A stretch of 64,000 nt of DNA, from NCBI GenBank assembly GCA_041748615.1, contig JBGTCY010000015.1, forward strand, positions 1 to 64,000. Reading direction: 5' to 3'. Positions 25,295 to 34,894 of this stretch are shown piece after piece (positions within the stretch are counted from its first letter, which is position 1; each line of letters opens with the position of its first letter). Origin of the DNA: JBGTCY01 sp041748615 (GTDB lineage Bacteria > Bacteroidota > Bacteroidia > Chitinophagales > CAIOSU01). The translations under genes and the position numbers were made by a program. The notes under the pieces were generated by a model. That model saw only the letters and a list, made by a program, of their open reading frames with translations, did no database searches and was not told the origin of the DNA.

Positions 25295-26356
25295 ATGAAA
25301 ACACAAATGAAAACAGCACTCATCCTCGCTCTTGCCGTGATGCTCAGTTTTGGTGCATCCGCTCAGGACCCTCACTTCTCCCAGTACAATGCAAGTCCGT
25401 TGAATATCAACCCTGCGATGACAGGAGTATTCAGCGGTAACTATCGCCTCACCGCGATTTACCGAAGCCAGTGGGGAAGTATTTTGAAAAACGAATCAGT
25501 TCCGATGTTCAGGACTTTTTCGGCTTCCTTTGATTTACGTCTTCCGGTGCCCAGCAGCAAGCATGATGCTTTTGGCGTGGGCATAACCTTCATGAATGAC
25601 AAAGCCGGAGAATCTGAATTTGGCACCAACAATGTCGCGCTTTCCTTTTCATATTTGAAAGCCGTTGATAATGAAGGAAAACATTTTTTGAATGCCGGAT
25701 TTCAGGCGGGTATCGGATACAGAAGTATCAACTATGCCAACCTGCGCTTCGGCAGCCAGTTTGACGGCACAGGTTTCAATCCCAATATTGTGAGCGGTGA
25801 AACTTTCGGTAATGACAATTTCACATTCTTTGATTTGGGAGCCGGATTATTCTGGTATTCATTTCCAAAGAAAAGAACCAACTATTGGGCTGGTGTCGCG
25901 GTCGCTCATCTGAATCGTCCGAATCAATCATTTTTTGAAGGAGCGGATGCCAATTTATTTATGAGAATCAGCGGTACTGCCGGTTTGCAAGTTCCCATCG
26001 GCAGCAATCTTGACCTCTTACCCAGTTTATTGATTCTGAGTCAGGGACCTGCTTTTGAAACCCAAATCGGAACGTACGTTAAAATTTTATTTGAACCCAA
26101 CTCAGCCGATGGCAACGCGTTCTATATTGGACCCTCTTACAGAATTGTTCGCGGAGAAGACAGAGCGATTGCCAGTGACGCTTTGATACTTGGAACCCGT
26201 TTCGACTATTCCAGTTTCAGCTTTGGATTTGCTTACGACCTTAACTTTTCCGAACTGACTGCCGCTACCAACTCAAGAGGCGCGTTTGAGGTATCCGCGA
26301 TTCATGTCGGAGCTTTCAAAAAGAAATCTAATGTAAAATATTGTCCTCGTTTTTAA
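25295..26356 (+). CDS. PorP/SprF-family outer-membrane protein (locus 1, first copy)
   Basis: 353 residues with a signal peptide ending SFGASAQ. The family signature HFSQYNASPLNINPAMTGVFSGNYRLTAIYRSQW directly follows it. The rest is a repetitive amphipathic barrel ending in Arg-Phe. In Flavobacterium SprF is needed for export of SprB, and PorP/SprF proteins anchor type B cargo. It starts 27 nt after the adhesin stop. TATATTTG at 25282-25289 matches a -7 box but lies only five nt before the ATG, so an internal promoter is uncertain. A strong terminator follows. Confidence 0.9.
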   Translation: MKTQMKTALILALAVMLSFGASAQDPHFSQYNASPLNINPAMTGVFSGNYRLTAIYRSQWGSILKNESVPMFRTFSASFDLRLPVPSSKHDAFGVGITFMNDKAGESEFGTNNVALSFSYLKAVDNEGKHFLNAGFQAGIGYRSINYANLRFGSQFDGTGFNPNIVSGETFGNDNFTFFDLGAGLFWYSFPKKRTNYWAGVAVAHLNRPNQSFFEGADANLFMRISGTAGLQVPIGSNLDLLPSLLILSQGPAFETQIGTYVKILFEPNSADGNAFYIGPSYRIVRGEDRAIASDALILGTRFDYSSFSFGFAYDLNFSELTAATNSRGAFEVSAIHVGAFKKKSNVKYCPRF

Positions 26357-26378
26357 GCCGGGATTTTTAAATTCCTTC

Positions 26379-26412
26379 AAAGGGCGGTTGAATAAAAAAT
26401 CAACCGCCCTTT
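26379..26412 (+). terminator. Intrinsic terminator after the first PorP/SprF gene
   Basis: AAAGGGCGGTTG (26379-26390) pairs with CAACCGCCCTTT (26401-26412), followed by more T. It separates the two PorP/SprF genes, so the second probably has its own promoter. Confidence 0.9.
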
Positions 26413-26472
26413 TTTTATCTCCCGGAAATTTTCGTGTATAAAATTTCTTACTTTTATACCATTCCATTCGAC

Positions 26473-27483
26473 ATGAAATTTTATCAACTCTTCTTATCGC
26501 TCCTGTTTTCCGTTTTCGCTTTTCATCAATCAAAAAGTCAGGACATTCATTTCTCCCAATTTTACGCGTCACCCTTAACGCTCAATCCTGCATTTACCGG
26601 CTTTCATGATGGCGCTTACCGCATCACCGGCATTTACCGCAATCAATGGCGCAGCGTCACCACTCCCTACCAAACTTACGGAGCATCCTATGACATGCGT
26701 CTGCTCGAAAATAAAATCAAAGATGTGTTTGGCGTGGGCGGTTCCATCGTGTATGACAAAGCCGGTGACGGCAATCTCAGCCTGCTTGGCATCATGGCAA
26801 ACATGTCCTATCACAAATCGCTGGGGAAAAATAAAAAACATTTTTTGGGATTGGGAATCCAGGGAGGCTTTGTGCAGCGCTCATTGGAGTTTAACAGCCT
26901 CTCCTTTCCCTCACAATATACTGACGGCAACTTTGACCTGACATTATCCAACCAGGAAAATTTTACCGGTTCGAATATCAATTATATTGACCTTGCCGCA
27001 GGGTTGCTCTGGAGTTCTAAAATCGGAAGCAGGTTAGGCGTATTTGCGGGAGGAACACTGTTTCATCTTACACAACCAAAAGAATCATTTCTGGGCAGAG
27101 ACCATCGCGTGCACATGCGACAGGTTGGTCACGCGGGACTCAATGTGAAGGTGACGGAAAAAATCTACATCACTCCCAATCTGCTTTTCATGCACCAGAA
27201 TAAAGCGCGACAAATCAATTTCGGTACAGCGGGCGAATATCATTTTAAAGATGCGAATAACACAATTGTGAGTTTGGGCGGATGGTACAGGGTGGATGAT
27301 GCAGCCATCGTGTCTGCAAGCGTAGAACATCGCGGCATCCGGCTGGGGCTGGCTTATGATGTCAATACTTCACCTTTGCAGGCAGCGAGCAATCATCGTG
27401 GAGCATTTGAAATATCGCTGATGTATATTGGAAAAATCACAAAGATTGACGCTCCGATTTTAGTGCCTTGTCCGAGGTTGTGA
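26473..27483 (+). CDS. PorP/SprF-family outer-membrane protein (locus 1, second copy)
   Basis: 336 residues from the ATG at 26473 (MKFYQLFLSLLF), preferred over an upstream ATG at 26434 because the signal peptide starts here. After cleavage near HQSKSQ the signature DIHFSQFYASPLTLNPAFTGFHDGAYRITGIYRNQW is seen. It is closer to the 42164 protein in this segment (DIHFSQYYASPLTLNPAMTG) than to its neighbour, suggesting copies exchanged between loci. Barrel-forming, outer membrane; probable partner of a type B adhesin. Confidence 0.9.
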   Translation: MKFYQLFLSLLFSVFAFHQSKSQDIHFSQFYASPLTLNPAFTGFHDGAYRITGIYRNQWRSVTTPYQTYGASYDMRLLENKIKDVFGVGGSIVYDKAGDGNLSLLGIMANMSYHKSLGKNKKHFLGLGIQGGFVQRSLEFNSLSFPSQYTDGNFDLTLSNQENFTGSNINYIDLAAGLLWSSKIGSRLGVFAGGTLFHLTQPKESFLGRDHRVHMRQVGHAGLNVKVTEKIYITPNLLFMHQNKARQINFGTAGEYHFKDANNTIVSLGGWYRVDDAAIVSASVEHRGIRLGLAYDVNTSPLQAASNHRGAFEISLMYIGKITKIDAPILVPCPRL

Positions 27484-27573
27484 GTTGAATGTTTGAGCAA
27501 TAACTATTGAAGAATAGCAGGTTTTAATATTTTCATCAAAGAAGACGAGTTTTTAATTATAAAATATTTTATT

Positions 27574-29703
27574 GTGTATCGTTTCATTTTAATTTTCACT
27601 TTTTCATTCCTCATTTTTTTTGCTTTCGCACAAACCGAAATGGATACCATTCAGCCGGAAAAGCCTAAGAAAGAAAAGCCGAAAAAATTCAAAGCGAAAA
27701 AACATCTGAAAGCGGCAAACAAAATGATGACGCAGGGAAATATCTATGCCGCCAGTGATTTGCTGGAAGAAATCATGACGCAAACGCCCGAAAATGTGGC
27801 GACTGCTTTTATGCTTGCCGAATCATACAGGATAGCCCGCGATTATAAAAAAGCGGAAACATGGTACAGCAATGTTTATGAAATGAACCCGGTTGATTTT
27901 GCCCAAGCGGCTTATTGGAAAGCGCTGATGATGAAAATGAACGGTAAGTATAATGAGGCGAAAAAAATTTTTGATGATTTCAGAAAAAGCTATCGGGGCG
28001 CTGACCAGCATTTAAAAAGCTGGGCGCAAGTGGAGGCAAAAGGCTGTGACCTCGCGCTTCAGTTAATTGAAAATCCTTTGCAGCTCAATGTACACCACTT
28101 GAATAAAAACATCAATTCAGCATACACCGATATTTCACCGATTTTATGGGATGATACAACTTTACTTTTTGCGTCTTTGCCGACAGACACCGTCATCGTT
28201 ATTGACGGAAAGGATGTTGCCAATGATTACTTCATTAAATTTTATACGGCAACCATCAGGGGAAAACATCAATACAGCGAAGCGGAAGTATTTAGAAAAT
28301 TCAATGCTCCCGGATTTCATGTCGCCAATGGCGCCTTTTCGCCTGACCGCGACAGGTTTTACTTTACCCGCTGCGGTGAATTCAAAAAAGGCGGCAAAAT
28401 TTTGTGCTCCATTTTCGTGAGCGAATGGAAAGAAGGCGCCTGGAGCGAGCCTGAAAATCTCGGAACGAAAATTAATTTTCCGGAACATACCACCACGCAT
28501 CCGTTTGTCGCACCGCTGAAAAAAGGAACGGAAATACTCTATTTCGCGTCAGACCGCCCCGGTGGAAAAGGCGGATTGGACCTGTGGTATTCGCAAATCA
28601 ACCTTGCTAAAAAAGATTATAGTGAGCCTAAAAATCTGGGCGCGAAAATTAATACTGACCGTGATGAAGCCACTCCGTTTGTTGACCCGGTATCGGGAAC
28701 ACTTTATTTCAGTTCCAACGGGCATGTGAACATGGGAGGATATGATATTTTCCAATCTTCGGGCAGCGCTGCAAAATGGACGGAACCGAACAATATCGGA
28801 TATCCCATCAACTCGAGTACCGATGATATGTATTTTCGCATCAACGATGATGGCAGGATGGGTTATTTCGTTTCAAACAGACCCGGCATCATTTCGATTC
28901 GTGGAGAGACTTGTTGTGATGATATTTTTGCTTTTGAATATCTGAAAGTGATTTATGTGGCTGTCACAGGAATAGTCTATGATGAAGACGATGAAAGTAA
29001 AAAACCCTTAGACAAAGCGCGGGTGACGCTATCATTGGAAAGCGGGGAAGGTATTCTGCAAAATATCCAGGTTGGTGAGGATTCGCTCTTCGGGAAAAAG
29101 GAATATTTTTTTCCGCTCAACATGGACAAGTCATACCGCGTAGCCGGCTCGCTGGAGGGTTATCTCACGCATTCGGAAACATTCAATACAAACAACCTCA
29201 CAAAATCAGATACATTGACAGTGGACATTCCGTTGAGGCGATTCGTGTTGGATAAAGAATACCGCCTGCGCAATATTTATTATGATTTCGATAAATGGGA
29301 CTTGCGACCGGAAGCGAAATTGCAGTTGGATACGCTGTACAACCTGATGCTTGAAAATCCAACAATTATCGTTGAAATCGGCTCGCATACGGACTCGCGC
29401 GGAAGCGACCAGTACAACCTCAATCTTTCTCAAAAGCGGGCGGAAAGTTGTGTGAATTACCTCATTACAAAAGGAATTCAAAAAGAACGCCTCAAGGCAA
29501 AAGGCTATGGCGAAACCCGGCATCTTGAAGATTGCCGCCAGTATTCCGATTGCCCGGAGGACAACGTGAGCGATTGCTCCTGCCACCAAAACAACCGCAG
29601 AACAGAATTCAAAGTTGTGGGTGAGTTAGACGCCCAACTAATTTATGAAGACCAGCGGTTTGGCGAAGAATCGGAGATTGAGAAGAAGCCGAAGAAGAAG
29701 TAA
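27574..29703 (+). CDS. PorE-like TPR-PD40-CRD-OmpA protein
   Basis: 709 residues. A signal peptide ends FAFAQ; no lipobox cysteine is present. A Lys/Pro-rich linker precedes TPR-like repeats (about 47-130), a PD40-type propeller (about 180-440, with FASDRPGGKGGLDLWYS and FSSNGHVNMGGYDIF), a carboxypeptidase-regulatory-like beta domain (about 465-550) and an OmpA C-terminal domain (about 570-695, with IGSHTDSRGSDQYNLNLSQKRAESCVNYL for peptidoglycan binding). This order matches PorE of the T9SS, though paralogues are common and PorE itself is a lipoprotein. Translation must start at GTG 27574: a stop lies upstream with no in-frame ATG between. Confidence 0.82.
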   Translation: MYRFILIFTFSFLIFFAFAQTEMDTIQPEKPKKEKPKKFKAKKHLKAANKMMTQGNIYAASDLLEEIMTQTPENVATAFMLAESYRIARDYKKAETWYSNVYEMNPVDFAQAAYWKALMMKMNGKYNEAKKIFDDFRKSYRGADQHLKSWAQVEAKGCDLALQLIENPLQLNVHHLNKNINSAYTDISPILWDDTTLLFASLPTDTVIVIDGKDVANDYFIKFYTATIRGKHQYSEAEVFRKFNAPGFHVANGAFSPDRDRFYFTRCGEFKKGGKILCSIFVSEWKEGAWSEPENLGTKINFPEHTTTHPFVAPLKKGTEILYFASDRPGGKGGLDLWYSQINLAKKDYSEPKNLGAKINTDRDEATPFVDPVSGTLYFSSNGHVNMGGYDIFQSSGSAAKWTEPNNIGYPINSSTDDMYFRINDDGRMGYFVSNRPGIISIRGETCCDDIFAFEYLKVIYVAVTGIVYDEDDESKKPLDKARVTLSLESGEGILQNIQVGEDSLFGKKEYFFPLNMDKSYRVAGSLEGYLTHSETFNTNNLTKSDTLTVDIPLRRFVLDKEYRLRNIYYDFDKWDLRPEAKLQLDTLYNLMLENPTIIVEIGSHTDSRGSDQYNLNLSQKRAESCVNYLITKGIQKERLKAKGYGETRHLEDCRQYSDCPEDNVSDCSCHQNNRRTEFKVVGELDAQLIYEDQRFGEESEIEKKPKKK

Positions 29704-29749
29704 CTAAGCGCTTATTTTTTTACCCCCGAAAAAGCCGGACGGACAGGAA

Positions 29750-29784
29750 ATTACAAATTACAATAAGCAAATCACAATAAATTA
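29750..29784. repeat. Heptad array (ATTACAA type)
   Basis: Five units: ATTACAA, ATTACAA, TAAGCAA, ATCACAA, TAAATTA. The remainder of the 29704-29991 gap is A/T-rich with no recognised feature. Confidence 0.7.
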
Positions 29785-29991
29785 TAATAAAAAAAACTTC
29801 AAACCATCTTAACATTGTGCGGATTGATTTTTGTTTTGATATTTTAGAATTGAATATTATTTGTTTTTTGAGAATAGTTTTTTGTTGCTTAAAAACGACA
29901 ACTTTTTAGTAAGTTTTATTTTGTAAGTGATTATAGAACTTATTTCAGTTCTGTTTTGCAGAAAGAATAAAGTCGAACGTCAAGAGGGCAA

Positions 29992-31110
29992 TTACGCGTT
30001 CACCATCACCGGCATCACCAGCATGAGAATATCTTCATTGGCTTCTTTTTCCGAAGGTATCAGAATACCCGCTCGGGAGGGACCCGAAAGTTCGAAAATC
30101 ACTTCTTCGGTTTGAAGTACGTTCAGCATTTCCACAAGGAACTTTGCATTAAAACCGATTTCCATATCTTCTCCTTCGTAAGTACAGGTGAGTCGCTCGC
30201 TGGCTTCGTTGGAAAAGTCTAAATCCTGCGCGGAGAGCGTCAACTCGCTGCCGGTGATTTTCAGCATCACCTGATTGGTTGTTTTGTTTGAAAAAATCGC
30301 GATTCTGCGCATGGAGTTCAGCAAGTCATTGCGGCTTACGCTCAATTTGCTTGAACTGTTAATTGGAATCACGGCATTATAATCAGGGTAGCGCGCGTCA
30401 ATCAGCCGGCAAATCAGGCTGATGGAATCGAATTTAAAAAAGGCGTTTGAATTATTAAATGATATGTTCACATCCACAGTTTCAGCCGGTAATGAAGTTT
30501 TTAAAAGATTCAACGCTTTTTTGGGAATGATGATAGTAGCCGCCTTTGAGCTGCTGACATCCAATCGCTTGTAGCGAACTAATTTGTGAGCGTCCGTCCC
30601 GACAAACACAGCGCCTTCGCTGTCAAACTGAAACAGGACACCGGTCATGGCAGGACGCAAATCATCGTTGCTCACAGCAAACAGCGTTTTGGCAATCGCG
30701 TTGTTCAGCACGGAGGAAGGCATACTCACCTCGGTGACTTTATCAGGAGTGGGGATTTTCGGAAAGTCATCCCCGTTTTCGCCCGCTAATTTGAACTTAC
30801 CGTTATCAGAGGTGATTTCAACGGCAAAAGTTTTTTCATCAATATCAAAAGTCAGCGGTTGTTCCGCGAATGTTTTCAGCGTGTCCAATAAAATCTTTCC
30901 TGGAATCGCGACCTTTCCGTTGGTTTTTGCATCCACATCCAATACCGTGGACATGGAGGTTTCCAGGTCGGTAGAAAACAAAGTGAGTTTTCCGTTTTTT
31001 ATTTCAAACAAAAAATCTTCAAGAATAGGAAGCACTGAGCTCGTTCCAATCACACCGCTGATGAGTTGTAATTGTTTGAGTAATGTTGAGGTTGATACAA
31101 CAAATTTCAT
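29992..31110 (-). CDS. dnaN: DNA polymerase III beta subunit (sliding clamp)
   Basis: 372 residues, the standard clamp length. The N-terminus MKFVVSTSTLLKQLQLISGVIG, the internal AMTGVLFQFDSEGAVFVGTDAHKLVRYK and the C-terminal PVMVNA-type end are diagnostic. DnaN forms the ring dimer that tethers polymerase III to DNA. It is not beside dnaA, which is common in Bacteroidota, and no DnaA-box cluster is seen near it. A perfect -7 box lies 20 nt upstream of the ATG. Confidence 0.96.
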   Translation of the reverse strand: MKFVVSTSTLLKQLQLISGVIGTSSVLPILEDFLFEIKNGKLTLFSTDLETSMSTVLDVDAKTNGKVAIPGKILLDTLKTFAEQPLTFDIDEKTFAVEITSDNGKFKLAGENGDDFPKIPTPDKVTEVSMPSSVLNNAIAKTLFAVSNDDLRPAMTGVLFQFDSEGAVFVGTDAHKLVRYKRLDVSSSKAATIIIPKKALNLLKTSLPAETVDVNISFNNSNAFFKFDSISLICRLIDARYPDYNAVIPINSSSKLSVSRNDLLNSMRRIAIFSNKTTNQVMLKITGSELTLSAQDLDFSNEASERLTCTYEGEDMEIGFNAKFLVEMLNVLQTEEVIFELSGPSRAGILIPSEKEANEDILMLVMPVMVNA

Positions 31111-31129
31111 TTTTTTTTATAGTTTACAA

Positions 31130-31137
31130 CAAAGATA
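31130..31137 (-). promoter_or_regulatory. -7 box of dnaN
   Basis: Minus-strand TATCTTTG matches TAnnTTTG exactly, 20 nt before the dnaN start. No TTG lies at the usual distance upstream. The 313-nt gap 31111-31423 otherwise holds a terminator and a heptad array. Confidence 0.6.
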
Positions 31138-31262
31138 AAGATTTGGGCGGTTTCAGTTGAATAACCTCTGTTTCAAAATTTGCACATAGTCTTGATAAAC
31201 ACTCAGATTTGGTTGATGCCCGTTGAAATACGCATTTTTAAAAAAGATTTTTAGTAAAAAAT

Positions 31263-31298
31263 GAAAACGCCCCGGTATATATTATCCGGGGCGTTTTC
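31263..31298 (-). terminator. Intrinsic terminator for the 31424-32131 barrel gene
   Basis: A 13-bp perfect stem GAAAACGCCCCGG/CCGGGGCGTTTTC with a ten-base loop. Read on the minus strand it is followed by ATTTTTTA, giving the required T-run. Confidence 0.85.
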
Positions 31299-31353
31299 AA
31301 AAAATATTTAAACCTGAAGAGTAGGTGCATTTTCAGAATAAATTCCTACAGGT

Positions 31354-31381
31354 GTCTAACATCTAAAGTCTAAAATCTGAT
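31354..31381. repeat. Heptad array (RTCTAAA type)
   Basis: Units GTCTAAC, ATCTAAA, GTCTAAA, ATCTGAT. Nearly identical to the first four units at 6656, 25 kb away, in the same kind of place downstream of a barrel gene. Confidence 0.75.
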
Positions 31382-31423
31382 AGCGGATAACACAACTTGG
31401 GCATGTTATTTTGACAACATTAC

Positions 31424-32131
31424 TTAGTTATTATTTCCGCCAAAAATATAGGAAACACCAACCGTAGTGCCCCTCATTTTCCAGATTTCATTGGTGTTGC
31501 CGCCTAATTTGAAATAACTGTTTGTCTCTTTAGTATCATTCGGATATTTATCAGTATAGTGATTATAGTTTAATCCAAATCCGCCTAATCCTAATTGAAA
31601 GACTAAGCAATCTGTAGGTCTGTAAAAAATTCCCGGGAAAGCGCTCACTGAAAAAGAATTGTATTTAAAGGGGTCGCTTTTAATAATTTCGTCTGTAATG
31701 GGATTATAAGATTCCTCAGTACTTCTTCCGCTCCAAAAACCAACTTGCACCCCTCCATAAAAACCCGCTATTTTCTTCTCTCCAACGCCAAGAAAGTAAT
31801 TCGCGCCTGCAAATATTCCCGGTCCGCTGCTACGGTCTTTTATGCCAACCTGTTCTCCGTCTAAATCAAATTGATAGGTCGTGGTGGCGTTGTAACTATA
31901 ACCAACACCACCGCCCACATTCAACCTTTCATTTAAAAAATAATAAAAGTTGGGGACAATCTTAAATTCAAAATCTTTCGGACCTTTTAACTCATCTGGT
32001 CCGTTTACCTGCTTAGAGCCATCAGCCCCGATACATAATGTTCCGCCTAATAACATTTCCCCTTTTTCAAATTGTGAAAAGCATGTCAAAACAACGATGT
32101 TTGCCATACAAATAAGAAGTAGTTTTTTCAT
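31424..32131 (-). CDS. Outer-membrane beta-barrel protein
   Basis: 235 residues with signal peptide MKKLLLICMANIVVLTCFSQ. Alternating strands rich in Gly and Tyr (LNVGGGVGYSYNATTTYQF, FQLGLGGFGLNYNHY) and the end GTTVGVSYIFGGNNN indicate a small outer-membrane barrel. The family is unresolved and function is unknown. It is divergent from the RidA gene; the shared 100-nt intergenic region holds a perfect 10-bp-arm palindrome, so the two may be co-controlled. Confidence 0.72.
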   Translation of the reverse strand: MKKLLLICMANIVVLTCFSQFEKGEMLLGGTLCIGADGSKQVNGPDELKGPKDFEFKIVPNFYYFLNERLNVGGGVGYSYNATTTYQFDLDGEQVGIKDRSSGPGIFAGANYFLGVGEKKIAGFYGGVQVGFWSGRSTEESYNPITDEIIKSDPFKYNSFSVSAFPGIFYRPTDCLVFQLGLGGFGLNYNHYTDKYPNDTKETNSYFKLGGNTNEIWKMRGTTVGVSYIFGGNNN

Positions 32132-32162
32132 GGTGATTATTTTTTTGTGAAAAAATTTTTGT

Positions 32163-32186
32163 AAAAATAATCACGCGATTATTTTT
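32163..32186. promoter_or_regulatory. Perfect palindrome in the divergent barrel/RidA region
   Basis: AAAAATAATC (32163-32172) and GATTATTTTT (32177-32186) around ACGC. The minus-strand TATTTTTA within it resembles a -7 box for the barrel gene, and a TTG (32191-32193) with TATATTTT (32211-32218, spacer 17) fits a RidA promoter starting just beyond it. Confidence 0.5.
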
Positions 32187-32231
32187 CAAATTGACTATTA
32201 TCAAATATGTTATATTTTCAAATTTCAATCA

Positions 32232-32609
32232 ATGGAAATTAAATATCTCTCTACAAAAGATGCTCCTCAACCAAATGGACATTACTCCCAGGCAACCGTT
32301 TTCGCTGATTTAATTTTTATATCCGGACAATTACCGTTTAAGCCGGATGGCACAAAGGTGAATGGCTCAATCGAAGAGCAGGCGGAACAAACCCTGCTGA
32401 ATATTCAGGCAATCTTAAAAGCAGCGGGAAGCGATTGGAGCAAAGTCCTGAAAATGACAATTTATGTTTCCGACATCAAATTATGGGGACAGATAAATGA
32501 CGTGTATGCGCGCATCCTCGGTGACGCGAAACCGGCAAGAGCCGTGATTCCGGTAAACGAATTGAACTATGGTTTTAAAATCGAGATTGACGCGGTGGCG
32601 GTGAAGTAA
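32232..32609 (+). CDS. RidA-family enamine/imine deaminase
   Basis: 125 residues, family length. The conserved elements GHYSQA (16-21), FISGQLPFKPDG (29-40), PARAVIPV with the key arginine R103, and IEIDAVAVK with E119 support an active RidA. RidA hydrolyses reactive 2-aminoacrylate-type imines formed by PLP enzymes, in the cytoplasm. It stands alone between the divergent barrel gene and recG (156-nt gap), so no pathway link is shown. Confidence 0.93.
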   Translation: MEIKYLSTKDAPQPNGHYSQATVFADLIFISGQLPFKPDGTKVNGSIEEQAEQTLLNIQAILKAAGSDWSKVLKMTIYVSDIKLWGQINDVYARILGDAKPARAVIPVNELNYGFKIEIDAVAVK

Positions 32610-32765
32610 GCATTTTAATTGCAGACTTGTCTTTCCCTTTTAAATAGATGCTTTGCTGTTAATTTCTTTTTCATACCTAAAAAAATTAGAACATAAAAGT
32701 TATTCTAAGAAAGCACAAAGAATTTATATTCTGTCAGTCTTTATCTTTAACAAAAACTTTCAGGA

Positions 32766-34874
32766 TTGCCTTACCTTCCAGACCGTCCCATTGAATATGT
32801 GAAAGGCGTGGGTCCCCTCAAGGGCGACCTGCTGAAAAAGGAATTGCAGATTTTCAACGCCAATGACCTGCTTAATCATTTTCCTTTTCGCTACATTGAC
32901 CGCACTAAGATTTTACCCATCAAATCCGTCAGCGAAGAAATGCCGCATGTGCAAATCAAAGGCAAGCTGACTTACATTGAAGAAGCCGGTGTGAAATTCA
33001 ACAAGCGCTTAGTCGCCTATCTGCGGGATGAAACCGGTCAAATTGAATTAGTATGGTTTCAGGGAGTGAAATGGATTAAAGGCAGATTGACAGCAGGTGT
33101 GGAATATTTAGTGTTTGGAAAACCTTCCATTTTCAATGGCAAGTTAAATATCGTGCATCCGGATATAGAAGCGATAACGCCACAAACTTTTGAAAAATCA
33201 ACGGGATTGCAACCCGTGTATCCCAGCACTGAAAAGCTGAAAATGAAAGGACTGGACAGTCGCGGCATCCTGAAAATCATCAGTTCGCTGCTGGAGGAAT
33301 TAACGATACCGGATGTTCCCGAAAATCTGCCGGCTTCCGTTCTGGAAAAATACAGATTCATCTCGCGCTATGATGCAGTCAGGTATATCCACCGTCCCGA
33401 AGATGACAACTTGCGCGAAAAAGCGACCGTGCGGCTGAAGTTCGAAGAACTTTTTCTAACGCAGGTGCGGATTTTACAACTGAAAGTAGGCAGGCAGGAA
33501 ACCGCACGGGGATTTGTGTTTAAAAACATCGCAGATATTTTTAATCAATTTTATCACGAGCATCTCAAATTTGAATTGACTAACGCGCAGAAAAAAGTGC
33601 TGAAAGAAATCCGGCAGGATGTGCTCTCCGGAAAACAGATGAACCGCCTCTTGCAAGGTGATGTAGGCAGCGGCAAAACGATAGTCGCGTTGATGACTAT
33701 GCTCATGGGAATTGATAATGGTTTTCAGACCTGCATCATGGCGCCTACGGAAATTCTCGCGCAGCAACATGCCCGCAATATCGCAGCGATGCTGAATAAA
33801 TTGGATGTGAACACAGCGTTGCTAACCGGTTCTGTGAAAGGCAAAATGCGCAAGCAGATTTTAAAAGAACTGTCGGAAGGAAATATTCAAATCCTCATCG
33901 GCACCCACGCGCTGATTGAGGGTGATGTGCAGTTTCACAACCTGGGGTTGGTCGTGATTGACGAGCAGCACCGCTTTGGCGTGGCGCAACGTGCCGCCCT
34001 GTGGGAGAAAAACGAGCACCCACCTCACGTGCTTGTGATGACAGCGACACCGATTCCGCGAACACTCGCTATGACGGTGTATGGCGACCTCGATGTATCA
34101 ATCATCAACGAACTGCCGCCCGGCAGAAAACCTATTCTCACCAAACATGCTTTCGAGAGCAAGCGGCTCGCGGTGTTTGGTTTTTTAAAAAAAGAAATCG
34201 CGCGCGGCAGACAGGTATATATCGTGTATCCGCTCATTGAAGAGTCGGAGAAAATGGATTTAAAAAATCTGATGGATGGCTACGAGGTGATAACGCGCGA
34301 ATTTCCTTTGCCGCAATATAATGTGAGTGTGTTGCATGGCAAGATGAAGCCCGAAGATAAGGAGTTTGAAATGCAGCGCTTCATTCGTGGCGAAACACAC
34401 ATTATGGTTTCCACAACCGTGATTGAAGTGGGTGTGGATGTGCCGAACGCTTCGGTGATGGTGATTGAAAACGCGGAGCGCTTCGGTTTGTCGCAGTTGC
34501 ATCAGTTGCGCGGGCGCGTGGGCAGGGGCGCTGACCAGTCTTACTGCATTCTCATGAGCGGACACAAGCTTTCGCGCGAAGGCAGGCAACGTCTTGATAC
34601 GATGGTGAAAACCAATGACGGATTTGAAATTGCCGAAGTGGATTTGAAAATGCGTGGACCGGGCGACCTTGAAGGAACCCGGCAAAGCGGCATTCTGAAT
34701 TTGAAATTAGCCGACATTGTACGCGACAATGCCGTCCTGAAAGAAGCGCGACATGTGGCGCAGGAATTACTCAACAACGACCCGCACCTTGAACAGCCGG
34801 ACAATGCACCGCTAAAACGATTTTTATTGGCTGAAAAAAATGTTGGGGAAAAGCAGTGGAGCAGGATTTCGTAA
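32766..34874 (+). CDS. recG: ATP-dependent DNA helicase RecG
   Basis: 702 residues from a TTG start at 32766; a stop codon lies 16 nt upstream and no in-frame ATG fits, so the TTG is well supported. The N-terminal wedge/OB domain precedes Walker A GDVGSGKT (298-305) and the DEQH box (399-402). Later motifs include MTATPIPRTLAMTVYGDLDVS, STTVIEVGVDVPNA and QLRGRVGRG, characteristic of RecG. It remodels stalled forks and branch-migrates junctions. Confidence 0.96.
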   Translation: MPYLPDRPIEYVKGVGPLKGDLLKKELQIFNANDLLNHFPFRYIDRTKILPIKSVSEEMPHVQIKGKLTYIEEAGVKFNKRLVAYLRDETGQIELVWFQGVKWIKGRLTAGVEYLVFGKPSIFNGKLNIVHPDIEAITPQTFEKSTGLQPVYPSTEKLKMKGLDSRGILKIISSLLEELTIPDVPENLPASVLEKYRFISRYDAVRYIHRPEDDNLREKATVRLKFEELFLTQVRILQLKVGRQETARGFVFKNIADIFNQFYHEHLKFELTNAQKKVLKEIRQDVLSGKQMNRLLQGDVGSGKTIVALMTMLMGIDNGFQTCIMAPTEILAQQHARNIAAMLNKLDVNTALLTGSVKGKMRKQILKELSEGNIQILIGTHALIEGDVQFHNLGLVVIDEQHRFGVAQRAALWEKNEHPPHVLVMTATPIPRTLAMTVYGDLDVSIINELPPGRKPILTKHAFESKRLAVFGFLKKEIARGRQVYIVYPLIEESEKMDLKNLMDGYEVITREFPLPQYNVSVLHGKMKPEDKEFEMQRFIRGETHIMVSTTVIEVGVDVPNASVMVIENAERFGLSQLHQLRGRVGRGADQSYCILMSGHKLSREGRQRLDTMVKTNDGFEIAEVDLKMRGPGDLEGTRQSGILNLKLADIVRDNAVLKEARHVAQELLNNDPHLEQPDNAPLKRFLLAEKNVGEKQWSRIS

Positions 34875-34894
34875 TCTTAAATAATTAAAATTCA

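Noticed and set aside
26434..26472. Upstream ATG for the second PorP/SprF gene
   Set aside because: The extra 13 residues precede a complete signal peptide that starts with its own ATG at 26473.
29704..29991. Replication origin near dnaN
   Set aside because: No cluster of DnaA boxes and no dnaA gene; the gap is only A/T-rich with a heptad array.
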